Origin: Alphaproteobacteria bacterium
GTDB taxonomy: Bacteria > Pseudomonadota > Alphaproteobacteria > RF32 > CAG-239
Assembly (NCBI GenBank): GCA_017475705.1
Contig: JAFVFB010000014.1
Location: 1-57,877 of the forward strand
Direction: 5' to 3'
DNA length: 57,877 nt
Numbering within the stretch: position 1 is the stretch's first letter; every line of letters begins with the position of its first letter. The position numbers and the translations under genes were made by a program. Under the pieces are notes generated by a model. It was not told the origin of the DNA. It ran no database searches and saw only the letters and a program-made list of their open reading frames with translations. Shown here in pieces: positions 42,681 to 49,943 of the stretch.

Positions 42681-43421
42681 TTAAGCTTTGTGGTGTGAAT
42701 ATAATTCTGTTATACTTTCTGGCTCCGGGCGTTCATGAGCAAAATTTTGTCGCCATCCCGGTGGGCAGTTTGTCATACCGTCACCTTTGTAATTTAGGAT
42801 ATCAATGATACGGATAATTTCTGTTGGGTTGCGCCAAACCTTATTATCATTTAAGCTAATGTGGCGGATAATTTTATTTTCATCAATCACAAAAGTTGCG
42901 CGGTTGGCAATTCCTTTGGTATTCAGTACACCGTAAGCGGTAGAAATTTTTTTATCTGCATCAGCAATCAGTGGAAAACTGATATCGGCGATGCCGTCTT
43001 TGTGCGGTGGTAATTCTTTCCAGGCAATATGGGTATAAATAGAATCGGTTGATAAGGCCAAAATTTTGGCACTCCGGCGGTTGAATGCGTTTAATTCTTG
43101 ATTAAGCATCAGCAATTCAGAAGGACAGGTAAAACTAAAGTCTTCCGGATAGAAAAATAGTACGGCAATATGCCCTTTGATGTATTGATAAAAATTAAAA
43201 TGCTCTATCATTGTGTTGTTGCTTAAAAGTGCCTGAGATGTGAAATCTGGTGCTGCTCGCCCTATAATGGCCGTGCTTTTATGTTCCAAAGGTAATTGGG
43301 ATGTTGTATAATCGTGGCGCATATTGTTAGGGTAGTCGCAGCCGCAATTATCGTCGTCAGCGCAATCACATTTGTTGGCGTAGTCATAGCCATAAGCGGT
43401 GGTATCATTTTTGTGTTTCAT
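42681..43421 (-). CDS. 2-Cys peroxiredoxin with a Cys/Asp-rich N-terminal extension
   Basis: 246 residues from ATG 43421 (AAGGAGAGG upstream). The AhpC/Prx1 core (about 50-225) has RAAPDFTSQALL, the peroxidatic Cys in EDFSFTCPSEL, and a C-terminal resolving Cys in TNCPPGWR. It reduces H2O2 and organic peroxides. The unusual part is the head: CDCADDDNCGCDY, four Cys and acidic residues in 13 positions between His/Tyr-rich runs, which looks like a metal-binding or redox patch. No ahpF/ahpD reductase is adjacent. It follows greA after a terminator. Confidence 0.92.
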   Translation of the reverse strand: MKHKNDTTAYGYDYANKCDCADDDNCGCDYPNNMRHDYTTSQLPLEHKSTAIIGRAAPDFTSQALLSNNTMIEHFNFYQYIKGHIAVLFFYPEDFSFTCPSELLMLNQELNAFNRRSAKILALSTDSIYTHIAWKELPPHKDGIADISFPLIADADKKISTAYGVLNTKGIANRATFVIDENKIIRHISLNDNKVWRNPTEIIRIIDILNYKGDGMTNCPPGWRQNFAHERPEPESITELYSHHKA

Positions 43422-43438
43422 TGTCCTCTCCTTGATAT

Positions 43439-43469
43439 AAAAAAAAGCCAGAAACAAAGTTTCTAGCTT
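43439..43469 (-). terminator. Terminator after greA
   Basis: On the minus strand a 9-bp stem (43467-43459 with 43455-43447, one G-U pair) leads into eight T. It separates greA from the peroxiredoxin gene. Confidence 0.85.
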
Positions 43470-43497
43470 TCTAATATAGGCGTTATATGATTTATTT

Positions 43498-43971
43498 TTA
43501 GATATACGAAACTTCTAATACCTCAAAGGTTTTTTTGCCACCGGGAGCGATGTATTCCACTTCATCACCAACTTCTTTGCCAATTAAGGCTTTCGCTAGC
43601 GGTGATGATAGAGATATCTTATTTTCGTTGATGTCAGCTTCATAGTCCCCGACAATTTGGTATTTATTTTCTTTATCCGTGTCTACATCAACAACAGAAA
43701 CCGTTGCGCCAAAACGGATAACATCACCCTGAATTTCTGTCGGATCAATCACTTGAGCACGGCTGACGACGGCTTCAAGTTCTTGAATGCGTCCTTCTAT
43801 AAAGCCTTGTTTTTCTTTTGCCGCAGAGTATTCAGCATTTTCGGATAAGTCGCCATGCGAACGTGCTTCAGCAATAGCGGCAATGATATTGGGCCGTTCC
43901 ACCCCTTTAAGATTTTTTAGTTCTTGTTCTAACCGTAAAAAACCTTTTTTGGTCAGAGGGAATTTTTCCAT
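43498..43971 (-). CDS. greA: Transcription elongation factor GreA
   Basis: 157 residues from ATG 43971 (AGGAG 7 bases upstream), the normal length; a longer in-frame extension is not supported. The N-terminal coiled coil has PNIIAAIAEARSHGDLSENAEY, whose acidic tip residues enter the RNA polymerase secondary channel, and the C-terminal domain ends PLAKALIGKEVGDEVEY. It rescues backtracked RNA polymerase. It has a terminator of its own. Confidence 0.98.
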   Translation of the reverse strand: MEKFPLTKKGFLRLEQELKNLKGVERPNIIAAIAEARSHGDLSENAEYSAAKEKQGFIEGRIQELEAVVSRAQVIDPTEIQGDVIRFGATVSVVDVDTDKENKYQIVGDYEADINENKISLSSPLAKALIGKEVGDEVEYIAPGGKKTFEVLEVSYI

Positions 43972-44276
43972 TTTACATCTCCTAACAATAAAAATATCTC
44001 CGTTTTGTAAGCGGTGATGTGTTGTTTTTAAAAGTTTGAAAAAATTTGACTGTAACCATGAAGGTACAGCCACGTAATTTTTATATCTGTTGTCTAGTTT
44101 TATAATCTACTAAAAAAAATAAATCAAGTAAAAAATTTGTCTGTGCAGACTGTGTGGGGAAAATATTTAATAAAAACAAATTGATAGTGTGGCTGTTAAT
44201 TAGTTAAACTTTGTGCTATACAACACGAGGTAAGATGTTATGATAATTGTGTTATGATTTAGCAAGGAGAACTTTG

Positions 44277-44735
44277 ATGAAAAAAAATTTAGTTTTAGGT
44301 GCTGTGTTTGCAGCAGCTATTTGTGTCGCTCAACCAGCTGGCGCAATTGACTCTACTGGTGGCTGCGGTTTAGGTTCTATGGCTTGGAAAGGCCAATCCG
44401 GTATTATTCCGCAAGTTTTGGCAATATCTACTAATCATACATTTTTTAATACAGTGGGTGTTACATTGGGTACTTCCGGTTGTGACCCGAACGGTCGTGT
44501 TACAGGCGGAACAGGTAAAATGGTTTTGGCTGTAATTGAAAACAATATGGAACAGTTCGCTATGGACGCTTCTGCCGGCCGCGGCGAGACAATTGAAACA
44601 ATTGCTGGTATTTTGAATGTTGATAGCGAAAAATTAGGCGCAGCCGCACAACAAAACTTTGCTTATCTGTTTACAGATGAAAATGTCGAAGCTGTTGATT
44701 TGGCTTTGAAGATGATGGAATTGGCTAAGGCTTAA
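44277..44735 (+). CDS. DUF3015 family secreted protein
   Basis: 152 residues from ATG 44277 (AAGGAG 7 bases upstream). A signal peptide (MKKNLVLGAVFAAAICVAQPAGA) precedes the family segment STGGCGLGSMAWKGQSGIIPQV; FNTVGVTLGTSGCD and NMEQFAMDASAGRGETIETIA follow. Two Cys probably pair in the periplasm. Function unknown. A TGCTATACA extended -10-like element lies at 44214-44222. A terminator-like hairpin follows. Confidence 0.85.
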   Translation: MKKNLVLGAVFAAAICVAQPAGAIDSTGGCGLGSMAWKGQSGIIPQVLAISTNHTFFNTVGVTLGTSGCDPNGRVTGGTGKMVLAVIENNMEQFAMDASAGRGETIETIAGILNVDSEKLGAAAQQNFAYLFTDENVEAVDLALKMMELAKA

Positions 44736-44749
44736 TTTTATTGTTTGTT

Positions 44750-44785
44750 AAAGGGGTATGGGTAACTATACCCCTTTTGTATGGT
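44750..44785 (+). terminator. Probable terminator after the DUF3015 gene
   Basis: Perfect 10-bp stem AAAGGGGTAT/ATACCCCTTT (44750-44759 with 44768-44777). The T-tract is short and interrupted, so partial read-through into the next gene is likely. Confidence 0.65.
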
Positions 44786-44792
44786 TTTTGAG

Positions 44793-46598
44793 ATGAAAAA
44801 AGTTTGGCTGTTTTTTGGGGTGTTTTTGTGGTCAGCTACGGCTGGGGCAACAGAGGGGGCTTATGCGCCGCAATGGCTTAAACTTTTACATTACCAAAAA
44901 AACGGAGAAAATTATGTTTCGGTGGTGGAGAACGAAGCGTTCTTTTTAACCGAAAACGGACGGAATAATCCTCAAGCTGAATATAATGAGGCGATTAGAG
45001 CTTTTAATGAAAAAGGGAATTTGAAAAAGTGTGATTTTCCAGCACGTTTTGCCGTCCTTAAAAAAGAAGGGAAAGTTATCGGAGATTTAGCTGCTTGTAA
45101 AGAATATCAAAAATTTTTGGGAGATGTTCAGCCCAAAGCTGTAACGTTGCTTTTTACAGATGCCTACATGAATAACCCGTCTTCTATGTTCGGACACACG
45201 TTGTTTCGGATTGATACCAAACGCAAAGGAACGCAACTTTTGGCGCATGGGGCGAATTTTGGGGCAGATACCGGTGATGAACATGGGGCGTTATATGTTT
45301 TAAAAGGCTTGTGGGGCGGCTATTTTGGACATTTTGGTATTAATCCTTATTATGATGTGATTAATCTTTATAATAACATCGAAAACAGAGATATTTGGGA
45401 ATACGGTTTAAACTTTACAGATGAAGAATTGGAACTTTTTACTGCGCATGTGTGGGAAATGCAAAATGCGAAAATCCGCTATTACTTCGCCTCTAAAAAT
45501 TGTTCGTATGTGCTGCTTTTAATGTTAGATGCCGTGCGGCCGGAATTGAATTTGGCAGAAAAATTTTCAGGTTATACCGTGCCATTGGCAACACTTAAAG
45601 CAGTGCATCAAGTACCGGGGCTGGTGAAAACGGTTAATTATCGTCCAAGCCGCCAATCTAAGCTGAAATATCGGGCGCAGCAAATGAATGCAGCGCAAAA
45701 AAAAGCGCTTAAAAATATTATAAAAAATGATGAGTTTAATGTATCTTTGCTTAATGATGAAGAAAAAGCTGATGTGTTGGAAACGGCCTATCAGTATGTG
45801 CAGTATAAATATGTGGCAAGAGATTTGGAATTGGCTGATTATCGCAAAAAAAGTTTTAAATTGCTATCGGCGCGGAGCAAAATTGCTAATCAACATCAAT
45901 ATTTTAGTGAATTAAAAGAAGGGAAAAATCCGGCAGAGGCTCATGAAGCTAAGCAGGCAGAAGTGCTGTTCGGGGTGCGCAATGGCGGAGCTTTTCAGGA
46001 AATAGGCTTTAAGCCGGTTTATAGCTCACTCTTTGATGATAGTTACGGTTTGCTTAAAGGGGCGGAAATAAATATGCTTGATGCCAAAATCAGGCACTAT
46101 GACAGGCAAAATAAATATGTGTTGCATCGGTTGGATTTGTTGAAAGTAAAATCATTGTCCGGCCGCGATATGATGTTTAAACCGTTCTCGTTTGAAATGA
46201 ATGTGGCTATCGAGCGGTTGTTTGATGGTAAAATAGAAGAAGATCATACGGCTTTAACCGGTGGAGTTGGCGGTGGAAATGCTTATGCTTTAACCGAAAA
46301 TCTGTTGTTTTATGTGATGAGCGGTGTCGGTGCCGGATATAGCGGGGCGATTAAGCATAACGGCTATATCGGTGCTAATGTCAAGGCTGGGGTGTATTAT
46401 AATCACGATAAATGGCGGCTCAATGCTGAAGCAAGCGAAAATCTGGCAACAAATTATGTGGGGCGCGGAGAGAAATATTCTGTGGAAGCGGCATACGGGC
46501 TAAGCAGAAATGTGATGCTCTATGCTGATTATGAGTTGTTTAAAACAAAATGGCATGATGACGAAACGGTAATGTTTGGGATTAAGGTTAATTTTTAA
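44793..46598 (+). CDS. DUF4105 (Lnb-like) outer-membrane or periplasmic protein
   Basis: 601 residues from ATG 44793 (an ATG four codons earlier is possible; neither has a good ribosome site). Signal peptide MKKVWLFFGVFLWSATAGA. The DUF4105 core (about 110-260) has LLFTDAYMNNPSSMFGHTLFRID, GLWGGYFGHFGINPYYDVIN, ENRDIWEYGLNFT and YYFASKNCSYVLLLMLDA, with the conserved Cys and His expected of a papain-like hydrolase/acyltransferase. Some members of this family have been reported as lipoprotein N-acyltransferases (Lnb); I recall this without checking. The C-terminal third (about 400-601) is amphipathic beta strands ending in Phe, consistent with a barrel. Its neighbours do not reveal the role. 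Confidence 0.85.
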   Translation: MKKVWLFFGVFLWSATAGATEGAYAPQWLKLLHYQKNGENYVSVVENEAFFLTENGRNNPQAEYNEAIRAFNEKGNLKKCDFPARFAVLKKEGKVIGDLAACKEYQKFLGDVQPKAVTLLFTDAYMNNPSSMFGHTLFRIDTKRKGTQLLAHGANFGADTGDEHGALYVLKGLWGGYFGHFGINPYYDVINLYNNIENRDIWEYGLNFTDEELELFTAHVWEMQNAKIRYYFASKNCSYVLLLMLDAVRPELNLAEKFSGYTVPLATLKAVHQVPGLVKTVNYRPSRQSKLKYRAQQMNAAQKKALKNIIKNDEFNVSLLNDEEKADVLETAYQYVQYKYVARDLELADYRKKSFKLLSARSKIANQHQYFSELKEGKNPAEAHEAKQAEVLFGVRNGGAFQEIGFKPVYSSLFDDSYGLLKGAEINMLDAKIRHYDRQNKYVLHRLDLLKVKSLSGRDMMFKPFSFEMNVAIERLFDGKIEEDHTALTGGVGGGNAYALTENLLFYVMSGVGAGYSGAIKHNGYIGANVKAGVYYNHDKWRLNAEASENLATNYVGRGEKYSVEAAYGLSRNVMLYADYELFKTKWHDDETVMFGIKVNF

Positions 46599-46670
46599 AA
46601 TGGTTTTTTATTGCTAATTTTTGTTTTTTAGGTATGCTTGTGTAAGATTTTGTTTTTATAGGACTTTGAG

Positions 46671-48068
46671 ATGAAAAAAGAGAGTTTTACAGGTCGTTGG
46701 GGGTTTATCTTGGCGGCGGCTGGTTCGGCTATCGGGCTTGGAAATGTGTGGCGTTTTCCGTATTACTGCGGGCAGTATGGCGGATTGTCATTTATTTTAA
46801 TGTATTTATTTGTACTGCTTGTGATTTGTAATCCGTTGATGGTGGCAGAAATCGCCTTGGGACGTGCTTCAAAAAGCAATTTTATTGATGCCTATCAGGT
46901 GGTGGGGCAAAGAGCCGGTGTTAAACATCTTAAATTGTGGTCTTTTTGTGGCGGGTGGATGGCACTCATAGGGCTTTTGATGATTGTCTCTTTTTATTTT
47001 TTAGTTGCTGGCTGGGTACTGTTTTATTTTTTGGAAACGATTAATCATCATCTGTTTACACTCTCTGAAAGCGGATTTGCTGAAGAATTTAATCATCTGA
47101 CGCAAAGCTTTTCCGTGCAGTATGTGTCGGGGTGCTTTTTCCTTTTGACAACAGCATTGATCGTGGCGGCTGGAGTAAAGCAGGGAATCGAAAAAGCAAG
47201 TAAGTATGCGATGCCGGTGTTGTTTTTGATTTTTATATTGCTTTCGGTGCGCTCGCTGACATTATCAAATGCAGAGGAGGGAATTAAATTCTTAACGCAT
47301 ATAGATTGGAAATTTTTCGGCTTTACGGAAAATGGTTTTGCGCCGATGATGTTGTTTGATACATTTGTGGCAGCGCTGGGGCAGGCGTTTATTTCTCTTT
47401 CTTTAGGATTTGGAGTGCTGTTAGTATATGGTTCTTATTTTTCAGCAAAAGAGAATTTATTCAAAGCGGCTTATCAAATTGAAATTTTTGATACTGTGGC
47501 GGCGATTTTAAGTGCGATAATTATTTTGCCGGCGATTTTTGCGGTCGGCCTATCCCCTTCATCCGGTCCGGGGTTGACTTTTATCAGTTTGCCAATGGTG
47601 TTTCAACAGCTTTCTGGCGGTTATTATTGGGGGCTTGCTTTCTATTTGTTGTTGATTATTGCAACGCTTACTTCAACTATATCTGTTTTTGAGGCAATGA
47701 CAAATTTGTTTATGGATAAATTAAAGTTTACACGTTTCGGTGCGGTGTCATTGGTGTTATTATTAAGTGGCGTCGGCTTTACGGCAGTAACGGTTTCTTT
47801 TTCCGGTTTGTGGGAAATTAAAATTTTGGGTCGAGATATTTTTAGCTTGTTTGATTATTTATCTTCTACTTATACAATTGCGATTGTTTCGCTGACCATG
47901 GCGTTGTTTGTCGGCTATAAAGCAATGAAACAGATTATGTATAATATTCGTAAAAGTGCGCCGGTGACAACGGTATTTACACGCTATTTTTTGTTTACGT
48001 TACGGGTATTAGCACCGCTAGGGTTAGTCTTGCTGCTTGTTTTAGCTTTTGAGAAGGTGTTGTCATAA
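46671..48068 (+). CDS. Sodium-dependent transporter of the NSS/SNF family
   Basis: 465 residues, about 12 helices. The first helix signature GSAIGLGNVWRFPYYCGQYGG is the Na+/substrate-binding NSS motif; the LeuT-like unwound helix 6 region follows around ALGQAFISLSLGFGV. Bacterial members import amino acids (Leu, Trp, Tyr and others) with sodium. Substrate cannot be read from sequence. AGGA lies 8 bases before the ATG. A bidirectional terminator separates it from ctrA. Confidence 0.92.
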   Translation: MKKESFTGRWGFILAAAGSAIGLGNVWRFPYYCGQYGGLSFILMYLFVLLVICNPLMVAEIALGRASKSNFIDAYQVVGQRAGVKHLKLWSFCGGWMALIGLLMIVSFYFLVAGWVLFYFLETINHHLFTLSESGFAEEFNHLTQSFSVQYVSGCFFLLTTALIVAAGVKQGIEKASKYAMPVLFLIFILLSVRSLTLSNAEEGIKFLTHIDWKFFGFTENGFAPMMLFDTFVAALGQAFISLSLGFGVLLVYGSYFSAKENLFKAAYQIEIFDTVAAILSAIIILPAIFAVGLSPSSGPGLTFISLPMVFQQLSGGYYWGLAFYLLLIIATLTSTISVFEAMTNLFMDKLKFTRFGAVSLVLLLSGVGFTAVTVSFSGLWEIKILGRDIFSLFDYLSSTYTIAIVSLTMALFVGYKAMKQIMYNIRKSAPVTTVFTRYFLFTLRVLAPLGLVLLLVLAFEKVLS

Positions 48069-48070
48069 AA

Positions 48071-48105
48071 TTAAAAGGCGGGGGGAGCCCCGCCTTTTAA
48101 TTGCT
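48071..48105. terminator. Bidirectional terminator between the NSS transporter and ctrA
   Basis: 13-bp perfect stem TTAAAAGGCGGGG/CCCCGCCTTTTAA (48071-48083 with 48088-48100) with a GGAG loop lies between convergent genes, T-rich in both directions. Confidence 0.92.
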
Positions 48106-48117
48106 TTTATAAAAAAA

Positions 48118-48804
48118 CTATTTTTGTTCATCAGGGTCTTTTAAAATATAACCTCTGCCCCAAACGGTTTCGATGTAATTCTTCCCGCCGGAAGCTTTTT
48201 CCAGCTTTTTGCGGAGTTTGCAGATGAATACATCAATAATTTTTAATTCTGGTTCATCAATACCGCCATATAAATGGTTTAAAAACTGTTCTTTATTTAA
48301 GGTCGATCCTTTACGCAACGATAATAATTCCATGATGCCATATTCTTTACCGGTTAAATGTAAATCTTTGCCAGCAACGTTTACGGTTTGGGTATCCAGA
48401 TTTACTTCAACTAAACCCGTTTTAATGACAGAGCTATCATGGTTTCTATTACGGCGCACAATTGCTTTAATTCGGGCTAGCAATTCTTCTTTGTTAAAAG
48501 GTTTGGTTAGATAATCATCAGCACCATAACCCAATCCTTTTACTTTTTTGTCTGGCTCATATAAACCAGATAGAATCAGAACTGGGGTGGAGATTTTTGC
48601 GTTACGCAGGCTCTTGAGCACTTCATAGCCGTTCATTCCTGGCAAGTTCAAATCCAGAATGATGATATCATAGTCATAAAGTTTACCGCAGTCCAACCCA
48701 TCTTCGCCATCATCGGTGGTATCTACAACCATACCTTCTTTTTTTAAGATTGTTTCGACGCTTTGGGAAACGGCATAATCATCTTCAATCAATAAAACTC
48801 TCAT
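48118..48804 (-). CDS. ctrA: Cell-cycle response regulator CtrA
   Basis: 228 residues. The receiver domain has acidic pocket EDD (8-9), phospho-acceptor Asp51 in [14 protein letters not shown], and Lys in [14 protein letters not shown]. The winged-helix C-terminal domain contains [17 protein letters not shown], the DNA-recognition segment [17 protein letters not shown] and [10 protein letters not shown]. This is the OmpR-class master regulator of alphaproteobacteria, controlling division, motility and DNA replication in Caulobacter. The gene is monocistronic and faces a divergent SOD gene across a palindromic site. The C-terminus (KDPDEQK) lacks the terminal Ala-Ala ClpXP degron of Caulobacter CtrA. 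Confidence 0.97.
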   Translation of the reverse strand: MRVLLIEDDYAVSQSVETILKKEGMVVDTTDDGEDGLDCGKLYDYDIIILDLNLPGMNGYEVLKSLRNAKISTPVLILSGLYEPDKKVKGLGYGADDYLTKPFNKEELLARIKAIVRRNRNHDSSVIKTGLVEVNLDTQTVNVAGKDLHLTGKEYGIMELLSLRKGSTLNKEQFLNHLYGGIDEPELKIIDVFICKLRKKLEKASGGKNYIETVWGRGYILKDPDEQK

Positions 48805-48861
48805 TTTTCCTCTCCGTTTTGTTTATTGTTATTTTCATAATAATACATAAATTTTATTTGT

Positions 48862-48866
48862 GAATC
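48862..48866. promoter_or_regulatory. GANTC (CcrM-type) methylation site
   Basis: GAATC sits at the expected start of ctrA transcription. In Caulobacter a GANTC site in the ctrA P1 promoter makes it sensitive to hemimethylation. The presence of CcrM in this organism is assumed, not seen. Confidence 0.45.
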
Positions 48867-48869
48867 CCC

Positions 48870-48899
48870 GATATAGGGGTTGTTAATAATTATTAACAA
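48870..48899 (-). promoter_or_regulatory. Candidate ctrA promoter
   Basis: Minus strand TTGTTA (48899-48894), 18-base spacer, TATATC (48875-48870). The -35 overlaps the perfect palindrome and the -10 lies inside a CCCC-gatata-GGGG inverted repeat (48866-48879). Confidence 0.45.
48882..48897. promoter_or_regulatory. Perfect 16-bp palindrome, candidate CtrA operator
   Basis: GTTAATAATTATTAAC equals its own reverse complement. It contains two TTAAC half-sites facing each other (TTAA-N6-TTAAC on each strand). The Caulobacter CtrA box is TTAA-N7-TTAA(C), so spacing is one base short. It overlaps the -35 elements of both divergent promoters. Confidence 0.6.
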
Positions 48900-48921
48900 A
48901 AATAAAATATGCTTTTATAAT
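48893..48921 (+). promoter_or_regulatory. Promoter of the SOD gene
   Basis: TTAACA (48893-48898), 17-base spacer, TATAAT (48916-48921). The -35 is the right TTAAC half-site of the palindrome, the position typical of CtrA-controlled promoters. Confidence 0.75.
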
Positions 48922-48968
48922 AGTAATTTAAATGCATAAATGGAATAAAATATTTTTTAGGAGGCGAG

Positions 48969-49532
48969 ATGATTAGTTTGATGGCATTACCTTTTGAGGA
49001 ACAAGATTTGGAACCGATAATTTCAGCACAAACTATTAAAATACACTATGGTAAACATCATCGTGCTTATGTTGATAAAGTTAATGAATTGATTATCGGT
49101 ACAAAATATCAAGATATGGCTTTAGAAGACATTATTCGTGAAACTTATGATAAGCCGGAGCATCGGGTGTTATATAATAATGCAGGACAGGTCTATAATC
49201 ACAATGTTTATTGGAATTCTATACATGTTTGGGAGCATCTTGATGATGCGGTTAAAGAAGAAATTTTGCTGTTGTTTGCAACTAAGGAAAATTTGCGAAT
49301 GAAACTGGTAGATGAGGCTATGCAGGTTTTTGGCAGTGGTTGGGTGTGGTTGGTAAAAAATCAACAGGGTAACTATCAAATTATCACTACGCATAATGGG
49401 GATACACCAATAGTATTAGGTTATGAAGCACTCTTTAATGTTGATGTTTGGGAGCATGCATATTATCTGGATTATCAAAATCAACGGCAACAGTATTTGG
49501 AAAAATTTATTGAAGGATGCCTTAAAATATAA
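48969..49532 (+). CDS. sodB: Iron/manganese superoxide dismutase
   Basis: 187 residues. Metal ligands are His26 (IKIHYGKHHRAY), His in AGQVYNHNVYWNS, and Asp/His in NVDVWEHAYYLDY; the Gln of AGQVYNH (rather than GGH) sits at a spot that differs between Fe and Mn forms. It converts superoxide to H2O2 and O2. GGAGG precedes the ATG. It is divergent from ctrA with a shared palindromic region. The metal cannot be assigned from sequence with certainty. Confidence 0.95.
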   Translation: MISLMALPFEEQDLEPIISAQTIKIHYGKHHRAYVDKVNELIIGTKYQDMALEDIIRETYDKPEHRVLYNNAGQVYNHNVYWNSIHVWEHLDDAVKEEILLLFATKENLRMKLVDEAMQVFGSGWVWLVKNQQGNYQIITTHNGDTPIVLGYEALFNVDVWEHAYYLDYQNQRQQYLEKFIEGCLKI

Positions 49533-49539
49533 ATTTTGC

Positions 49540-49568
49540 TTGAAAAAACCAATATAATCTCCTATAAA
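49540..49568 (+). promoter_or_regulatory. Promoter of the small lipoprotein gene
   Basis: TTGAAA (49540-49545), 17-base spacer, TATAAA (49563-49568), starting 8 bases after the SOD stop codon. A TATAAT at 49553-49558 has no -35 partner. Confidence 0.6.
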
Positions 49569-49604
49569 ATGTGTACTTTGTCGTTTTTTTGTAGGAGACC
49601 GTTG

Positions 49605-49835
49605 ATGAATAAGTGCATTATCTTTTTGTGTTTGTTGGTGCTGAGCGCTTGTTCGGGGGAAAAGGTTACATATCCATATGGGTTGACAGAACAAGAGTGG
49701 AATTCGCTCTCTATTCGTGATCAAACTCGTCTCAGACGTGATTTTTATTTCTACGAAAAAGGTTCTATTAATTACGTTAATCCCCGTTTAGAAGTCGAAG
49801 GTAAGGCTGAAACGCGGCAACTTTACGCAGATTAG
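49605..49835 (+). CDS. Small lipoprotein of unknown function
   Basis: 76 residues from ATG 49605 (AGGAG upstream). Lipobox LSAC follows a clean hydrophobic segment (MNKCIIFLCLLVLSAC), so Cys16 would be lipidated. The mature part is YPYGLTEQEWNSLSIRDQTRLRRDF, then acidic. Family not recognised. It lies between sodB and the autotransporter with its own promoter. Confidence 0.7.
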   Translation: MNKCIIFLCLLVLSACSGEKVTYPYGLTEQEWNSLSIRDQTRLRRDFYFYEKGSINYVNPRLEVEGKAETRQLYAD

Positions 49836-49943
49836 GTGTTCTTTTTGCTTAAAGTGTTCATATTTTAACGGTTATTATCCTTTTATTAATAAACTTCAGG
49901 TTAGGATAGCACAAAAGCAATTGTTTTGGTGTGGTTCTGAGGA

